64,000 nucleotides of DNA. It comes from Symsagittifera roscoffensis (lineage: Eukaryota > Xenacoelomorpha > Acoela > Convolutidae). Numbering within the stretch: position 1 is the stretch's first letter; every line of letters starts with the position of its first letter. The notes under the pieces were generated by a model, which was not told where the DNA came from, searched no databases, and was given only the letters and a program-made list of their open reading frames with translations. The stretch covers positions 75,803,786 through 75,867,785 of the forward strand of contig NC_087065.1 of the NCBI RefSeq assembly GCF_963678635.1, given 5' to 3'. Shown piece by piece: positions 49,244-58,656 of the stretch. The translations under genes and the position numbers were made by a program.

Positions 49244-49699
49244 TTAGCATATACTCAGATAGTATTTTTTATGTAATAAAACTTCTATGTCAGTCTCTGA
49301 AAATATCACATGTACAAGTGCGTACAACTCTCTCTGATGTAGCTTTCCCCTATTAGGATCGTATACTGGCAACGAGAGAGAGGTCACTCCTCTCTCAACC
49401 AAGAAATCCCTAAGTCTAGTCAAGGCTAATACCAAGCTCTTTGGATCTACGTGTTGCTTATCAGTGGCCTTGGTAACCAGGAAACACAAATATTTCCCTG
49501 GTATCTGTGATGCAACAGGGGGAAGCGCTATCATCCCTCCCACACCAGGCCTCTGTTTCCACAAAAACTCGATATTTTTATACTCTCTTTTGAAGTCAGC
49601 CGCTAGTGCTGTTTTGAAGCTTACGTCCGCGGTTATCGCTATGGCGCACGTGCGTTCCGTGAGTATGAAATCGCTGTCCGTTATGACGATATTGTTCGA
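49244..49699 (-). pseudogene. Macrodomain-like C-terminal domain of the element B Gag-Pol gene
   Basis: Open frame of about 150 codons after TAA 49,700-49,702, in the same frame as the preceding 207-codon piece. It reads like a compact macrodomain of the OARD1/TARG1 type: CAIAITADVSFKTALAADFK matches the conserved helix region, then PGKYLCFLVTKAT, DPKSLVLALTRLRDFLVERG, and an end VIFSETDIEVLL. The glycine-rich ADP-ribose loops are altered: FKTALA stands where MGAGIA-type sequence is usual, and VYDPNRGKL where a GCGL-type loop is usual. Binding or hydrolysis of ADP-ribose is therefore doubtful. There is no ATG near its start, so it is probably the C-terminal end of the ORF1 polyprotein, separated here by a stop. 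Family assignment is by eye. Confidence 0.6.
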
Positions 49700-50395
49700 T
49701 TAATGGTTCGGTAGATCAAAATACGATTCAAAGATTCGTCCAAAAGGTGGTTTTTTAGCATTCTCGCCCTCTGTCTCTAGTTCTCCGGTTTCTCTTGCCG
49801 ATTTCAATTTTTTTATTATCAGATTTTCGGTGTGGGTGAGTCCTACCCCCACTCCCCGGACAAAAATATCCATCGACGTCCCCGTCGATCGCCCAGAGTC
49901 TATGAGATCGAGGTTGGATTGTGGAACACGTAGAGGACCATCTGGGGCGACCCAGTTGGACTCGGTATTGTCATGACTGATGTATTTGACGCCGTCTCTA
50001 TCGACGTCTTGAATCGTCAGGATCGTCTCTTTTGGATCTGTCGGCAGATCATGGAGCCATTCGAGCACGCGCAAGTTTGTTAGTTCTTGCTCGTGAGTCT
50101 GTTCCGCTTCTGGTTCGAACTCCACTTCCGGTTCTGATCGATCGTCGATCCAATCTTGATCCATATCGTTCACAAGGTCGATTTCTTCTAGCATCGCCAC
50201 TTCGTCCAGTCCCACCAGCGAGCCTATGACATCACTTACTACTATCCTGTCTACAACGAAGTCCTCGCCGTACGGATTGTATTTCTTCTGGTTTTTTCCT
50301 CTCTTGCTTTGGCGTGTTTCCATACTGAGAGGAAAGTCAGGCTGTATTCCTTTGTCAATTTCGGTTTGTTCCGGGCAGTCCCAGTCTTCTTCGGC
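49700..50395 (-). pseudogene. Acidic linker region between integrase and macrodomain in element B ORF1
   Basis: An ATG (50,321-50,323) gives 207 codons, but the frame is open upstream to TAA 50,396-50,398 with protein-like sequence (EEDWDCPEQTEID), so the ATG may be internal. It starts with a basic patch (TRQSKRGKNQKKYNPYGED), followed by an acidic stretch (WIDDRSEPEVEFEPEAEQ) and a conserved-looking block PDGPLRVPQSNLDLIDSGRS. No family recognised. It ends DLPNH before TAA 49,700, and the macrodomain follows in the same frame. The integrase tail enters this frame after a shift near 50,465. The region is most likely the middle of one long Gag-Pol tail with two stops. Confidence 0.5.
49851..49889. 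other. ACTCCCCGGACA word followed by a 7-bp hairpin, matching the tract next to the LTRs
   Basis: ACTCCCCGGACA (49,851-49,862) is followed by ATCGACG-TCCC-CGTCGAT (49,872-49,889). Next to LTR1 and LTR2 the same word is followed by ATCAAT-GTCCCT-ATTGAT. The stems differ in sequence but both pair perfectly. Confidence 0.55.
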
Positions 50396-50429
50396 TTAGG
50401 GTAGAGTTTCATCGTCCACCTCTACTCGC

Positions 50430-51593
50430 TCAGTCAACTCGAGATCCAGCGGTAGATCGCAATCGTCCACCACCTCCTTCCCGTCGTTCTTGTCGCGAGT
50501 ACCCCCTTTCATTCACTTCACAAGCAGGATCCACTATCAAATAGTCTCCCTCTTGCATGTCCGCTGGGATGCACCAATCCTCTGACGAGGCATTGTGTGG
50601 TTTGATATTCTCGTAATGAGCTGCTCTTCCAGTGCTCAATCGATAAAAACGACCTCCCTGGTGCACCTCTGTTATCTGAAATGGACCACGCCATTTCTTT
50701 ATTAATTTCTTGGTTCCTTTTGGTGGAACCACTTCCTGGAACACCCAGACGTAGTCGCCAACTGAGTAGGCCTTCGCATCAGCTGTCCTTTTGTCAAACC
50801 TCCTTTTTTGTCTAATCTGCGCCTGTTGCGTATTCCTCCTGCATAAGTCATTGAGGTCCTGCTGTCTTCTAATAACATCCCGCACGTACGTTTGCGGTGC
50901 TGTCCTCTTCCCCTCATATTCAGGGTAGAAAAACGTCAACGGGAGCGCTTTTTCATGACCCGTTAACATCATGTGCGGACTTATTCCCGTGGTGGAATGC
51001 TCCGTGCTGTTGTGAGCACCCATCACTTGCGGGAGGTGCTTGTCCCAGTCATCCATGTAACGCGAGCAATAGACTCTCAGCATGGATACCAGTGTGCGAT
51101 TTTGCCTCTCGACTAGGCCATTCGTTTGCGGGTGATAAGTGGTCGAGTGGGCCTGCGCTACCTGCGACCTTTTCATCAACTCCTTCGTGAGATCGCCCAC
51201 GAATGCTTTGCCATTGTCCGATTGGAACGTGACGGGGCAGCCATGCCTCGCTATCCACACATTTATCAAATGATCACATGTTTCTTCCGCCGATGCTGTC
51301 ATGCAGGGTGCTGCTTCCGCATACTTCGTAAAATGGTCGATCATTACCAGCACCTGATTATAGCCCGTTGCTGTCATACAGATTTTCTGATGATCAATTT
51401 GCACCACTTCGTTGAAACCTGACGACTCTATTGACTGTAGGGGGAACCTTAGCTTCCTGGGATCCTTCGCTTGCTGACATGACAGGCATGCTGCGATCCA
51501 CTTCTCACAAGCCTTCTTCAATCCCGGCCATTCAAATCGTTTATGTATCCTGCTATACACTTTGTCCACGCCTTGATGGCCCATCTGATCATG
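50430..51593 (-). CDS. Integrase of element B
   Basis: Catalyses insertion of the cDNA into host DNA. A zinc-binding HHCC domain opens the frame: His-x4-His (HDQMGH) and Cys-x2-Cys (CLSC). The catalytic core has D in QIDHQKI (about 51,393), D in FQSDNGKAF (about 51,219) and E in TNGLVERQN (about 51,111). The last two are separated by exactly 35 residues, the canonical DD35E spacing. A GPF module (KWRGPFQITEV) lies near 50,690, as in Ty3/gypsy integrases. No chromodomain was seen. The first ATG is at 51,584, but the first His of the zinc motif lies upstream at 51,593, so this is not an independent gene start. It is joined to Gag-Pol by a +1 frame change. The C-terminal Gly-rich end stops at 50,430, in a different frame from the acidic tail that follows. 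Confidence 0.9.
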   Translation of the reverse strand, partial: HDQMGHQGVDKVYSRIHKRFEWPGLKKACEKWIAACLSCQQAKDPRKLRFPLQSIESSGFNEVVQIDHQKICMTATGYNQVLVMIDHFTKYAEAAPCMTASAEETCDHLINVWIARHGCPVTFQSDNGKAFVGDLTKELMKRSQVAQAHSTTYHPQTNGLVERQNRTLVSMLRVYCSRYMDDWDKHLPQVMGAHNSTEHSTTGISPHMMLTGHEKALPLTFFYPEYEGKRTAPQTYVRDVIRRQQDLNDLCRRNTQQAQIRQKRRFDKRTADAKAYSVGDYVWVFQEVVPPKGTKKLIKKWRGPFQITEVHQGGRFYRLSTGRAAHYENIKPHNASSEDWCIPADMQEGDYLIVDPACEVNERGYSRQERREGGGGRLRSTAGSRVD

Positions 51594-54500
51594 TGAGCGA
51601 AAGTGTCTGGTACAACTGTGGTAACACTATTGAATTGTATTTATAGAGGACCTTCTCCTCCTCTTTTCGCTTGCAGGCAACGATTCCGTCCTTATTCAGG
51701 TACAACAAGTCGTTTCGCTTCAGGTAGAATTGCTTCAGGATTTTGTAGCTGTCTTCTTCCAAGTCTCCCTTGTCAGGTGATCCATTCTCGATCCATCTCT
51801 TCAGACTGCTCGTCACTCTATCATTTCGTTGAGCCCTTAGGAGATCCGACAGCCTGTACCTGGCTTTCAAATACGTCTTCACCACGTTCATTTGCCCACT
51901 CATTATCTCCGGAGCATGAGCATCGTCCATCAACTTGACACACCATATCTTTTTCAAAGGCGTCGCTTCCTGCACAGATGGTTCCAGATTGGTACGGACG
52001 ACCGTACCATGTGGCAGCAATCTGGTTGGGCGTTTCGAAACTGCTATCAGCTCGAGCTCGTCTGCGGCATTATCTATCACAGTGCCCTCTTCATCTGAGG
52101 TGTATCTGTCCCTGTCTGGATCCTGATGTGTTTCTCGATCCAGCCCACGCTGCTTCCAGTCTACCAATAAGGAGTGGATTGCGATCTCTGACATATCGGA
52201 ATTGGAAGTTGTTTCAGACGTGTTGTCCCAGGACTGGGGTCTCGAGTCAACACTTGAGTCGACTGATTCCCGAACATCATATTCCAAGTTGTCTGAGATG
52301 TTTCTTGACTCCCCGGACAAAACTCTGTCCATCGGTCGCTTTGAACCCGACTCCCCGGACAAAATTCTGCCCCTAGGTGGTCTAGTCAACCTCTCCCCGG
52401 ACAAGTCGTCCTGCACGGGCTCAAAGGTGTCTGACTCCTCAGACGAGTCGTCCTTGACTGGCTCGAAGGTATCAGACTCCCCGGACATTGTCTCGTCCAC
52501 GGACGAACAATCTGGGCTTGGCTCGTATTCCTCTTTTGCATCCGTGAAGTGCACTCTCCTCGTGAAGCTAGATTTCGACCTGATCCTGACTTCCTCAGTA
52601 GTTTGGTTCTGATTCAGTGTTCCATATTCAGTGAACAAGACTTCCTTCGGCATCGAGCTCACCAGCTGGTTGACAATCGACCTGCAATCCCGTTCAACGC
52701 CTCGGCTGCGAATGGACACTGGCCTCTTCTCCGTTCTCTCGGTGATAGTCAACCGCTGCATGGTCTCCATCCATTCACGATCATGCCTATCCACTTCCCT
52801 GTCCAACAAGTCACGGAGTTTTCCCATGACGTCCGGCGCCACGTTCACCGTCTTGTTCAATAGAGCCATGCTGTTTATACCCAGCCTGGTTAGTTCTTGC
52901 TGTACCAAGTTGGATCGGACTAGCAGATCCAACGGAACGGGCTCGCCTCTGGCTAAAAGCTTTATCTCCGCGGCCGTCTCCACTGGAAGGTCAGGGTGTC
53001 CAGGTATAGGATGTCCTGACTTGTCTAACCACCTAGTAAGTGGCAGTTTGTCGTAGGTTTCTTTGTCCAGAAAGGAAAACCCGTCTTTGATCTCTGATTG
53101 GTTAGCCTGTTTCTCCTCGAGGCGCTCATAAAATTCTGTCTTTTTACTGAGGCTATCTGCGTTCTGGTGCTTGTCACGGGTACGGTGCTCTATGATCATG
53201 TGGTATCCATCTAGGCGCACGATCCAACGACCAATATAGCTTTGGTCCATCGAATAGGTTTTCAGCCAGGCAAGGGCACGATTAGCCACACGTAACTTGA
53301 AGGGAGCACTCCCCAAGTAGGCCCTGTATTTTTCCACGAAAGTGATCACCGCAAACATCTCCGCTTTTGGTGCGCCGTACTTCATTTCAGTATTACTCAG
53401 GACTTTACTCCCGTAGGCTATCGGACGAAAAACCGTTCTCCCGTTCCACTCCTGCTCCTGGTGAAGTATGCCCGATATCGCAACCACTGATGCATCCGTG
53501 TCCAGCACGAACATCCCCTTCTCTGTTGGCATGCCGAGGACCGGTGCCTCGCAAAGTTCACGCTTGATGTTTTCAAATGAAACTTGTGCCTCATCAGTCC
53601 AGGTGAACTTTTTGCCCTTGTTTCTCATCAACCTCTGCATGGGGTATATTTTGTCAGCATACCCCTTGATGAACTCTCGATAATAATTGGCGAATCCCAG
53701 AAAACTCATCAGCTGTGTATCTGTTTTAGGTGCCTTCCAGGTCAGCACCGCTTCAACCGCTTCGGGATCTGGTCTCACTCCATGTTTGTCAACCAGGCGG
53801 CCCAGATACTTTATGGAATCCCTGAGGATTTCACACTTAGAGGGTTTGCATTTCAGACCCGCCTGCTTCATGCAAGAAAACACCTCCTCCAACCTCTCTA
53901 TGTGGTCTTCTAAGGTTGGTGTTGCAATCACGACATCATCGACATAACACATGATGAGATTCCCGTATTTCTTAGTGACACTCGTGAGTGCCTGGGCCAT
54001 TAGTCGCTGGAATGTGGCCGTCGCGTTGCACAATCCGAATGGCATCCTCTTCCACTGGAACAGTCCCAGCTCACACGCGAAGCCTGTCTTCTCTCGATCT
54101 TGCCTTCTAAGTGGCACTTGCCAGAATGCAGAGCCCAGATCCAACGTCGTGAAAAACTTCGCGTCTCCCAGCTTGGACAGGCTCTCATCGATGCGGGGAA
54201 TCGGGTATGCGTCCTTTATAGTCACTGCGTTCAGATAACGGAAATCACAACAAAATCTGAGTTGTCCCCCTTTCTTTTTCGCCATAACCACACCACAAGC
54301 CCATGGAGACTTCGACGGCTCGATCATGTCGTACTCCATTAACATCTCGATTTCCTTCCTACACGCTTCTGACTTGTTTGGGGTCATTCTTCTCGCCCCT
54401 TCCCTATGAGGTACCGAGCCCTCTTCTATCTCAATCTCGTGCTCTACAAAATTGCAACAACCTATGTCAGCCCTATGTTTCGAAAAAACGTCTGCGTTCC

Positions 54501-57500
54501 GATTTAGCACCGCTCTGAGCAAATCTAGTTCCTTGTCTGATATTTTACCCTTCAGATGTTCTATCTCAGGTAGGACAGGTTTATTCACTGCCAACTCTGC
54601 CTCCGTCGGTCTCTCAGGGAAGTTGGAACAACTAGACAGCCCATCATCTGTTTCCGACTTCATTGAAAACAATTTCCTAGAAGATTTCAATTCATTCACT
54701 CTTTTCATTATACATTCTTGGTTCGCATGCAATGGACATTTAGTTACATCAAACTTTTTCAAGTTCTCCACACTCTGAAAGTCTGTGTTCAGAGGCAAAG
54801 CGTAGCCAAGTTTCTTTCCCCTCTGTATTGTCACTGTTGTTGCTTCTGTGTTCAATAACACACTCACACACAGTCCGCTCTGAGTGAGTGAGAAGCTTCT
54901 TCCTAAATTAGCCGAGCTTTTACTGTTTGGATTTGGTACCAGACACACCTGTCTGTCATTGCTGAGTTCATTCATGTTCCTCATCCTAAACGTCGCTACT
55001 ACGGCTTGGTTCGGTTTTAATCTAACTTTTCGATCCAGAAAAATCGGCACCTTGGCCTGATTAATTAAGATCTTATTAAGGGGTCTTTTCTCATACTTTC
55101 TCTCAGGATCCTTGATCCTAATCAATCCGTCATTGAGATCGATCGTGACGTCAAAGTTGCGAACGAAATCCCTTCCTAGGATGAACTGGTCGGATTCGTC
55201 CAAATTCTCTACTACTAGGAAGCTCATCCAAAGATGTCTTCCTCCGAGCTGCAGTGAAATGATCGGGGTTCGTCCGGCGACATAGATCGCTCCCTGATTG
55301 GCAGCTGCCAACCTGATGTTTGTCGGTATGAGATCCGACCTTTCGAAACCCATGTCGGTCCAAGTTTTGACTGGCATGACACTAACCACTGCTCCCGTGT
55401 CTAGCAGTCCCTTTACTGAAAGTTGTCTGCCTTGCACGTCCAGAACGTGTGCGGCCAGATCGGCCTCGCAACCAATATGCACCGCATCTTGTTCGAGCAT
55501 CGCGTTGTGTCCGATTCTTCTGACCTTCAGCTCCTCTTGACCAATGTATATCCGGCCAACCTGATCGTTCGCATCAGTTATGTGAGCTTTCGTATAGATA
55601 TTGATGCCATCCACATTCATCAGGATCGGGTAAGGGCCATGGACATCGATATAATGTCCGTCCACTTTCATCAGCCTCGGACCTCCCGTTGTGAGCAGCG
55701 CTCGCACTGCCCTGGAGTCCAGTTTGGGATCCTTCTCCTTCAGGTAGTCGGCATAGATGTCCAGGTGGACTAGTGTAATCTCGGATGGCTCACTCAAGTT
55801 CTTGACCACCTGGTGCCCTGCGACTGAGATGATGGACATTATTTTGGTCCCCGCCTTCGTCATGCCGAAAGTCTTACCAGATATAACGTTCAGTTTTAGT
55901 CCTTGTTTTTTTGGTTCCTCTTTGTCTTCTGCTTCTGTCGTTTTACCCAGGACATTAAGACTTTCCCGAAGATCTGTGCTCTCCAGCTCCGACCTTACCC
56001 ATTGCTCCACTTCTTTCGTGGCTAGGTCCTGTTTGACATTCTGCAGCGCTGTCCTTGCCGCCAGGCCGTAATCCACCTTGAGTGGGCTAGACGACTCTGC
56101 TTCGAGGTTCGAGGCTACCACCTCGTCAGGCCATGTCTTAACCTTTTTGGTCGTGAAGGTGCTCGGTGTCGTCTCCTTTCTCCGAGATTCAGCCTCGTTC
56201 ATCAGACGTGCTCGACTGGCCTTGACACCCGAAAGCGCCTCCTCGTGGCGGGGATGTTTCGCGTCCGCTACTGCGTCCCAAAATTGAGTACAATCCGACT
56301 TGAAGTGTCCCTCCAAATTACAGAAGAAACACCTCGGACCATATTTCATGATGAGCCCTCTGACGTACTCTTCATGATCCTCGTCGATCGCGTCGGCGTC
56401 CTCGAGAAAGTAGCCTATGGCCTTCATGTTCTGTTTGTATGCAGAACACGCAGAAACGTGATGGTCCATCGAACCACAATTCGCACACGACCTCCTCTTG
56501 TCCATGTCATCGCGAGGTTTGTACCAACTGGAATTCGCACCAGTGTTTATCCCGCTATAGTTGCCATAATTGCTGTAACGGTTTTGCGCCCTTGGTTTTA
56601 TGAGTAAATACTCGCGTGACTTCATACGCAAGTCGTCAGGCGTGGGTACCTGGTCAAGGGACAGGGTGAAGTGAGTGGCCAACATCGTCTTCAACTCCTC
56701 ACTCCTTACTCCATCCATGAATTTCGAAGCAATCGCCAAGTTTCGCCCGGATATTCTCTCATCCGGGTTGCTTCTCCTGAGTTGCCTCTTCTCGAACTTC
56801 ACCATAGCCTGATGCCCTTGTACTCCAGAGCCGAAACGATTCAGCAGGATGTCGAATATCTTGCGAGCGCTGTCTCTCTCATTGGCTCTTTTCGCCATTA
56901 CACAACTTAATGCAGTACCCTCCAGGTTGCTCGTCAGCGCGCTGCACTCTTGTTTCTTGGAGAGATTCTCTTCCTCAAAGTGTAACTTCATCACCTCTAT
57001 CCAAGTATCAATGCAGCCGTCTGACTCGTCTTTATATGACTTCGGCTTTTTCAGTGTCCTTCTTGACCTCTCTCCTCTCTCGGTTGACTTCGAGAGCTTG
57101 GTGATGAATGTTTCGAGAGATCTGTTCAGAGGCTCAAACATCGAGGCATACATCGTTGTGTCCTGTGAGACTGTAGTCAGATCTGGTACTGAACTGACTT
57201 GTGGCACGGTTGGCAATCTTGTCTCCGGGGTGGCATCTGCCTCCGGCGGGACTGGATTCGTCCAGCCAGGCCTCTGCGGGGCTGCCCTTGGCCGCTCCTT
57301 GTTTCTATGTTCGTAGTTCGTTCTCGAGCCTTGCTGGGCTCTGGCACTGTTGCCCGTACCATCTCCAACATTCGCATGGCGTGAGCGCTCCCTTGAGTTG
57401 GAATGCTCCTGCCAACTACTCCCATTCAGGATAGCGTCAAGCTTCCGCATCATTAAGTCAGATTTGGCGTCCAACCTCTTTTCCAGGCCAGTCATCGTTT

Positions 57501-58656
57501 GGGCGTAGGTATTATCATGATCATTTAATAATCGCTCGATCTCTCTTGTCATCCTAGCCTCTTTTTCCTCTGACTCTTTGTTTGCCTGTGCCAGGCTCTC
57601 AGCCAGGCATTGATCGGTGTTACGAATCAATTGAGCCTGATCAAACCTCGCCTGCGACTTCACGTGCGTTAACTCATCTTTCAAACTCTCTCGACCATGG
57701 TGAGCTCTCTCGTCAACTTGATCTATCCTCTTAGTCATGTCCCGCCTCAATTCATCCAGGCCATTCATCACACCAGCGAACATGTCACTTATGTCACCAG
57801 CTGCCCCCAATGGCGGGGTTAGCCCCAGAGAAGACGAGGTCAACTGTGGCTGTAGCCTAGTACTCGATGACGCACCGCCCTTTTGCTTGTGCATTGACGT
57901 CATCAGTCTGTCAAACGTTGATGATGCTCCCATCGTTATCCCATCTGACATAGGCCTGGTCGGCGAGGCAGAAGACGCCTCCCTGCTCATGTCGTTCCTT
58001 GGGCACGGTGTGAAGTTCACATCCGGATGGGTTATTTCCGGTTGGTCGTAACTAGAGGATAGACCTCCGGCTTGTAGCGACGTCATGCGCTCATTGTACA
58101 AAGACTTCCAACTTTTCTTTGCCTTCGAGAACGTCTGCTCTTCACCCGGACTCATACTCGACATCATCGCGTTGTTGCTCTGTTTGGCCAAAGATGAGTG
58201 TGTACTTGTCGGATGTGAAGGTTCCTTTCTCCATTTATAGCTCTTAGTCTCTGATTTGGACATTCCCCTGTACAACACTTCCTCCCGAGGTTCGACCTCG
58301 GGACGCTCCGAGGTCTCCTCTGTCCTCTCGACTTCCTTCCATTCGAGGACCTCGTCTGGCTCAAAGTCGGGTCGAATGAGCGTTCGCTCCCCTTCGTCAA
58401 AGGGATCCACCAGCGTTTCGCTCTCAGGCCCGGCCTCGGCGCTCCGGCCTTGATTGCCATCGAGATTTTTCTCGCTCCTTAGTTTCATTTCGCTCACTGA
58501 AAGATCAGGTTGACCTTTAGTCGATTCGTCTTCAGCAAACGCGTCGGAAGCGCTGCTAAACGAGGTTTGGCTACACCTGGTTTTAAATTTCCGCGTGCTT
58601 CCCTTGCTTAGCCTGGGAATTTTAGTAGTCGATCCTAGCGAGTCCCTGCGCTGCAT
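51589..58656 (-). CDS. Gag-Pol polyprotein of element B: capsid, nucleocapsid, protease, RT, RNase H
   Basis: 2,355 residues from ATG 58,654-58,656; the frame extends 20 codons further upstream but without an ATG. The order is: Ser-rich N-terminus; coiled coil (about 300-420); capsid-like helices (about 540-690); CCHC knuckles at 724-737 and 776-789; a spacer; aspartic protease with LLDTGA (Asp1086) and ILGRDF (about 1160); RT with FCCDFRYLN (about 1468) and YVDD (1571-1574); RNase H with TDAS (Asp1721) but Ala1791 in VANRAL, where the family has a catalytic Asp. A linker of about 450 residues follows, with four or more SGES repeats at about 2055-2118. It ends at TGA 51,589-51,591, where a +1 shift leads into integrase. 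The 7.07-kb frame has no stop, in contrast to the broken downstream regions. Gag and Pol share one frame, so no gag-pol frameshift is needed. Confidence 0.93.
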   Translation of the reverse strand: MQRRDSLGSTTKIPRLSKGSTRKFKTRCSQTSFSSASDAFAEDESTKGQPDLSVSEMKLRSEKNLDGNQGRSAEAGPESETLVDPFDEGERTLIRPDFEPDEVLEWKEVERTEETSERPEVEPREEVLYRGMSKSETKSYKWRKEPSHPTSTHSSLAKQSNNAMMSSMSPGEEQTFSKAKKSWKSLYNERMTSLQAGGLSSSYDQPEITHPDVNFTPCPRNDMSREASSASPTRPMSDGITMGASSTFDRLMTSMHKQKGGASSSTRLQPQLTSSSLGLTPPLGAAGDISDMFAGVMNGLDELRRDMTKRIDQVDERAHHGRESLKDELTHVKSQARFDQAQLIRNTDQCLAESLAQANKESEEKEARMTREIERLLNDHDNTYAQTMTGLEKRLDAKSDLMMRKLDAILNGSSWQEHSNSRERSRHANVGDGTGNSARAQQGSRTNYEHRNKERPRAAPQRPGWTNPVPPEADATPETRLPTVPQVSSVPDLTTVSQDTTMYASMFEPLNRSLETFITKLSKSTERGERSRRTLKKPKSYKDESDGCIDTWIEVMKLHFEEENLSKKQECSALTSNLEGTALSCVMAKRANERDSARKIFDILLNRFGSGVQGHQAMVKFEKRQLRRSNPDERISGRNLAIASKFMDGVRSEELKTMLATHFTLSLDQVPTPDDLRMKSREYLLIKPRAQNRYSNYGNYSGINTGANSSWYKPRDDMDKRRSCANCGSMDHHVSACSAYKQNMKAIGYFLEDADAIDEDHEEYVRGLIMKYGPRCFFCNLEGHFKSDCTQFWDAVADAKHPRHEEALSGVKASRARLMNEAESRRKETTPSTFTTKKVKTWPDEVVASNLEAESSSPLKVDYGLAARTALQNVKQDLATKEVEQWVRSELESTDLRESLNVLGKTTEAEDKEEPKKQGLKLNVISGKTFGMTKAGTKIMSIISVAGHQVVKNLSEPSEITLVHLDIYADYLKEKDPKLDSRAVRALLTTGGPRLMKVDGHYIDVHGPYPILMNVDGINIYTKAHITDANDQVGRIYIGQEELKVRRIGHNAMLEQDAVHIGCEADLAAHVLDVQGRQLSVKGLLDTGAVVSVMPVKTWTDMGFERSDLIPTNIRLAAANQGAIYVAGRTPIISLQLGGRHLWMSFLVVENLDESDQFILGRDFVRNFDVTIDLNDGLIRIKDPERKYEKRPLNKILINQAKVPIFLDRKVRLKPNQAVVATFRMRNMNELSNDRQVCLVPNPNSKSSANLGRSFSLTQSGLCVSVLLNTEATTVTIQRGKKLGYALPLNTDFQSVENLKKFDVTKCPLHANQECIMKRVNELKSSRKLFSMKSETDDGLSSCSNFPERPTEAELAVNKPVLPEIEHLKGKISDKELDLLRAVLNRNADVFSKHRADIGCCNFVEHEIEIEEGSVPHREGARRMTPNKSEACRKEIEMLMEYDMIEPSKSPWACGVVMAKKKGGQLRFCCDFRYLNAVTIKDAYPIPRIDESLSKLGDAKFFTTLDLGSAFWQVPLRRQDREKTGFACELGLFQWKRMPFGLCNATATFQRLMAQALTSVTKKYGNLIMCYVDDVVIATPTLEDHIERLEEVFSCMKQAGLKCKPSKCEILRDSIKYLGRLVDKHGVRPDPEAVEAVLTWKAPKTDTQLMSFLGFANYYREFIKGYADKIYPMQRLMRNKGKKFTWTDEAQVSFENIKRELCEAPVLGMPTEKGMFVLDTDASVVAISGILHQEQEWNGRTVFRPIAYGSKVLSNTEMKYGAPKAEMFAVITFVEKYRAYLGSAPFKLRVANRALAWLKTYSMDQSYIGRWIVRLDGYHMIIEHRTRDKHQNADSLSKKTEFYERLEEKQANQSEIKDGFSFLDKETYDKLPLTRWLDKSGHPIPGHPDLPVETAAEIKLLARGEPVPLDLLVRSNLVQQELTRLGINSMALLNKTVNVAPDVMGKLRDLLDREVDRHDREWMETMQRLTITERTEKRPVSIRSRGVERDCRSIVNQLVSSMPKEVLFTEYGTLNQNQTTEEVRIRSKSSFTRRVHFTDAKEEYEPSPDCSSVDETMSGESDTFEPVKDDSSEESDTFEPVQDDLSGERLTRPPRGRILSGESGSKRPMDRVLSGESRNISDNLEYDVRESVDSSVDSRPQSWDNTSETTSNSDMSEIAIHSLLVDWKQRGLDRETHQDPDRDRYTSDEEGTVIDNAADELELIAVSKRPTRLLPHGTVVRTNLEPSVQEATPLKKIWCVKLMDDAHAPEIMSGQMNVVKTYLKARYRLSDLLRAQRNDRVTSSLKRWIENGSPDKGDLEEDSYKILKQFYLKRNDLLYLNKDGIVACKRKEEEKVLYKYNSIVLPQLYQTLSLT
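52308..52487 (-). repeat. SGES-encoding repeat words in the RNase H-integrase linker
   Basis: TGTCCGGGGAGT (sense) occurs at 52,476-52,487, 52,350-52,361 and 52,308-52,319, with a one-mismatch copy at 52,392-52,403. All are in the same frame and encode SGES. The surrounding peptide alternates acidic residues with SDTFEPV repeats. The same 12-mer recurs outside this region in other contexts. Confidence 0.75.

Noticed and set aside
56849-57316. Plus-strand ORFs of 80-160 codons opposite Gag-Pol and ORF2
   Set aside because: Shadows of long minus-strand frames with clear domains.
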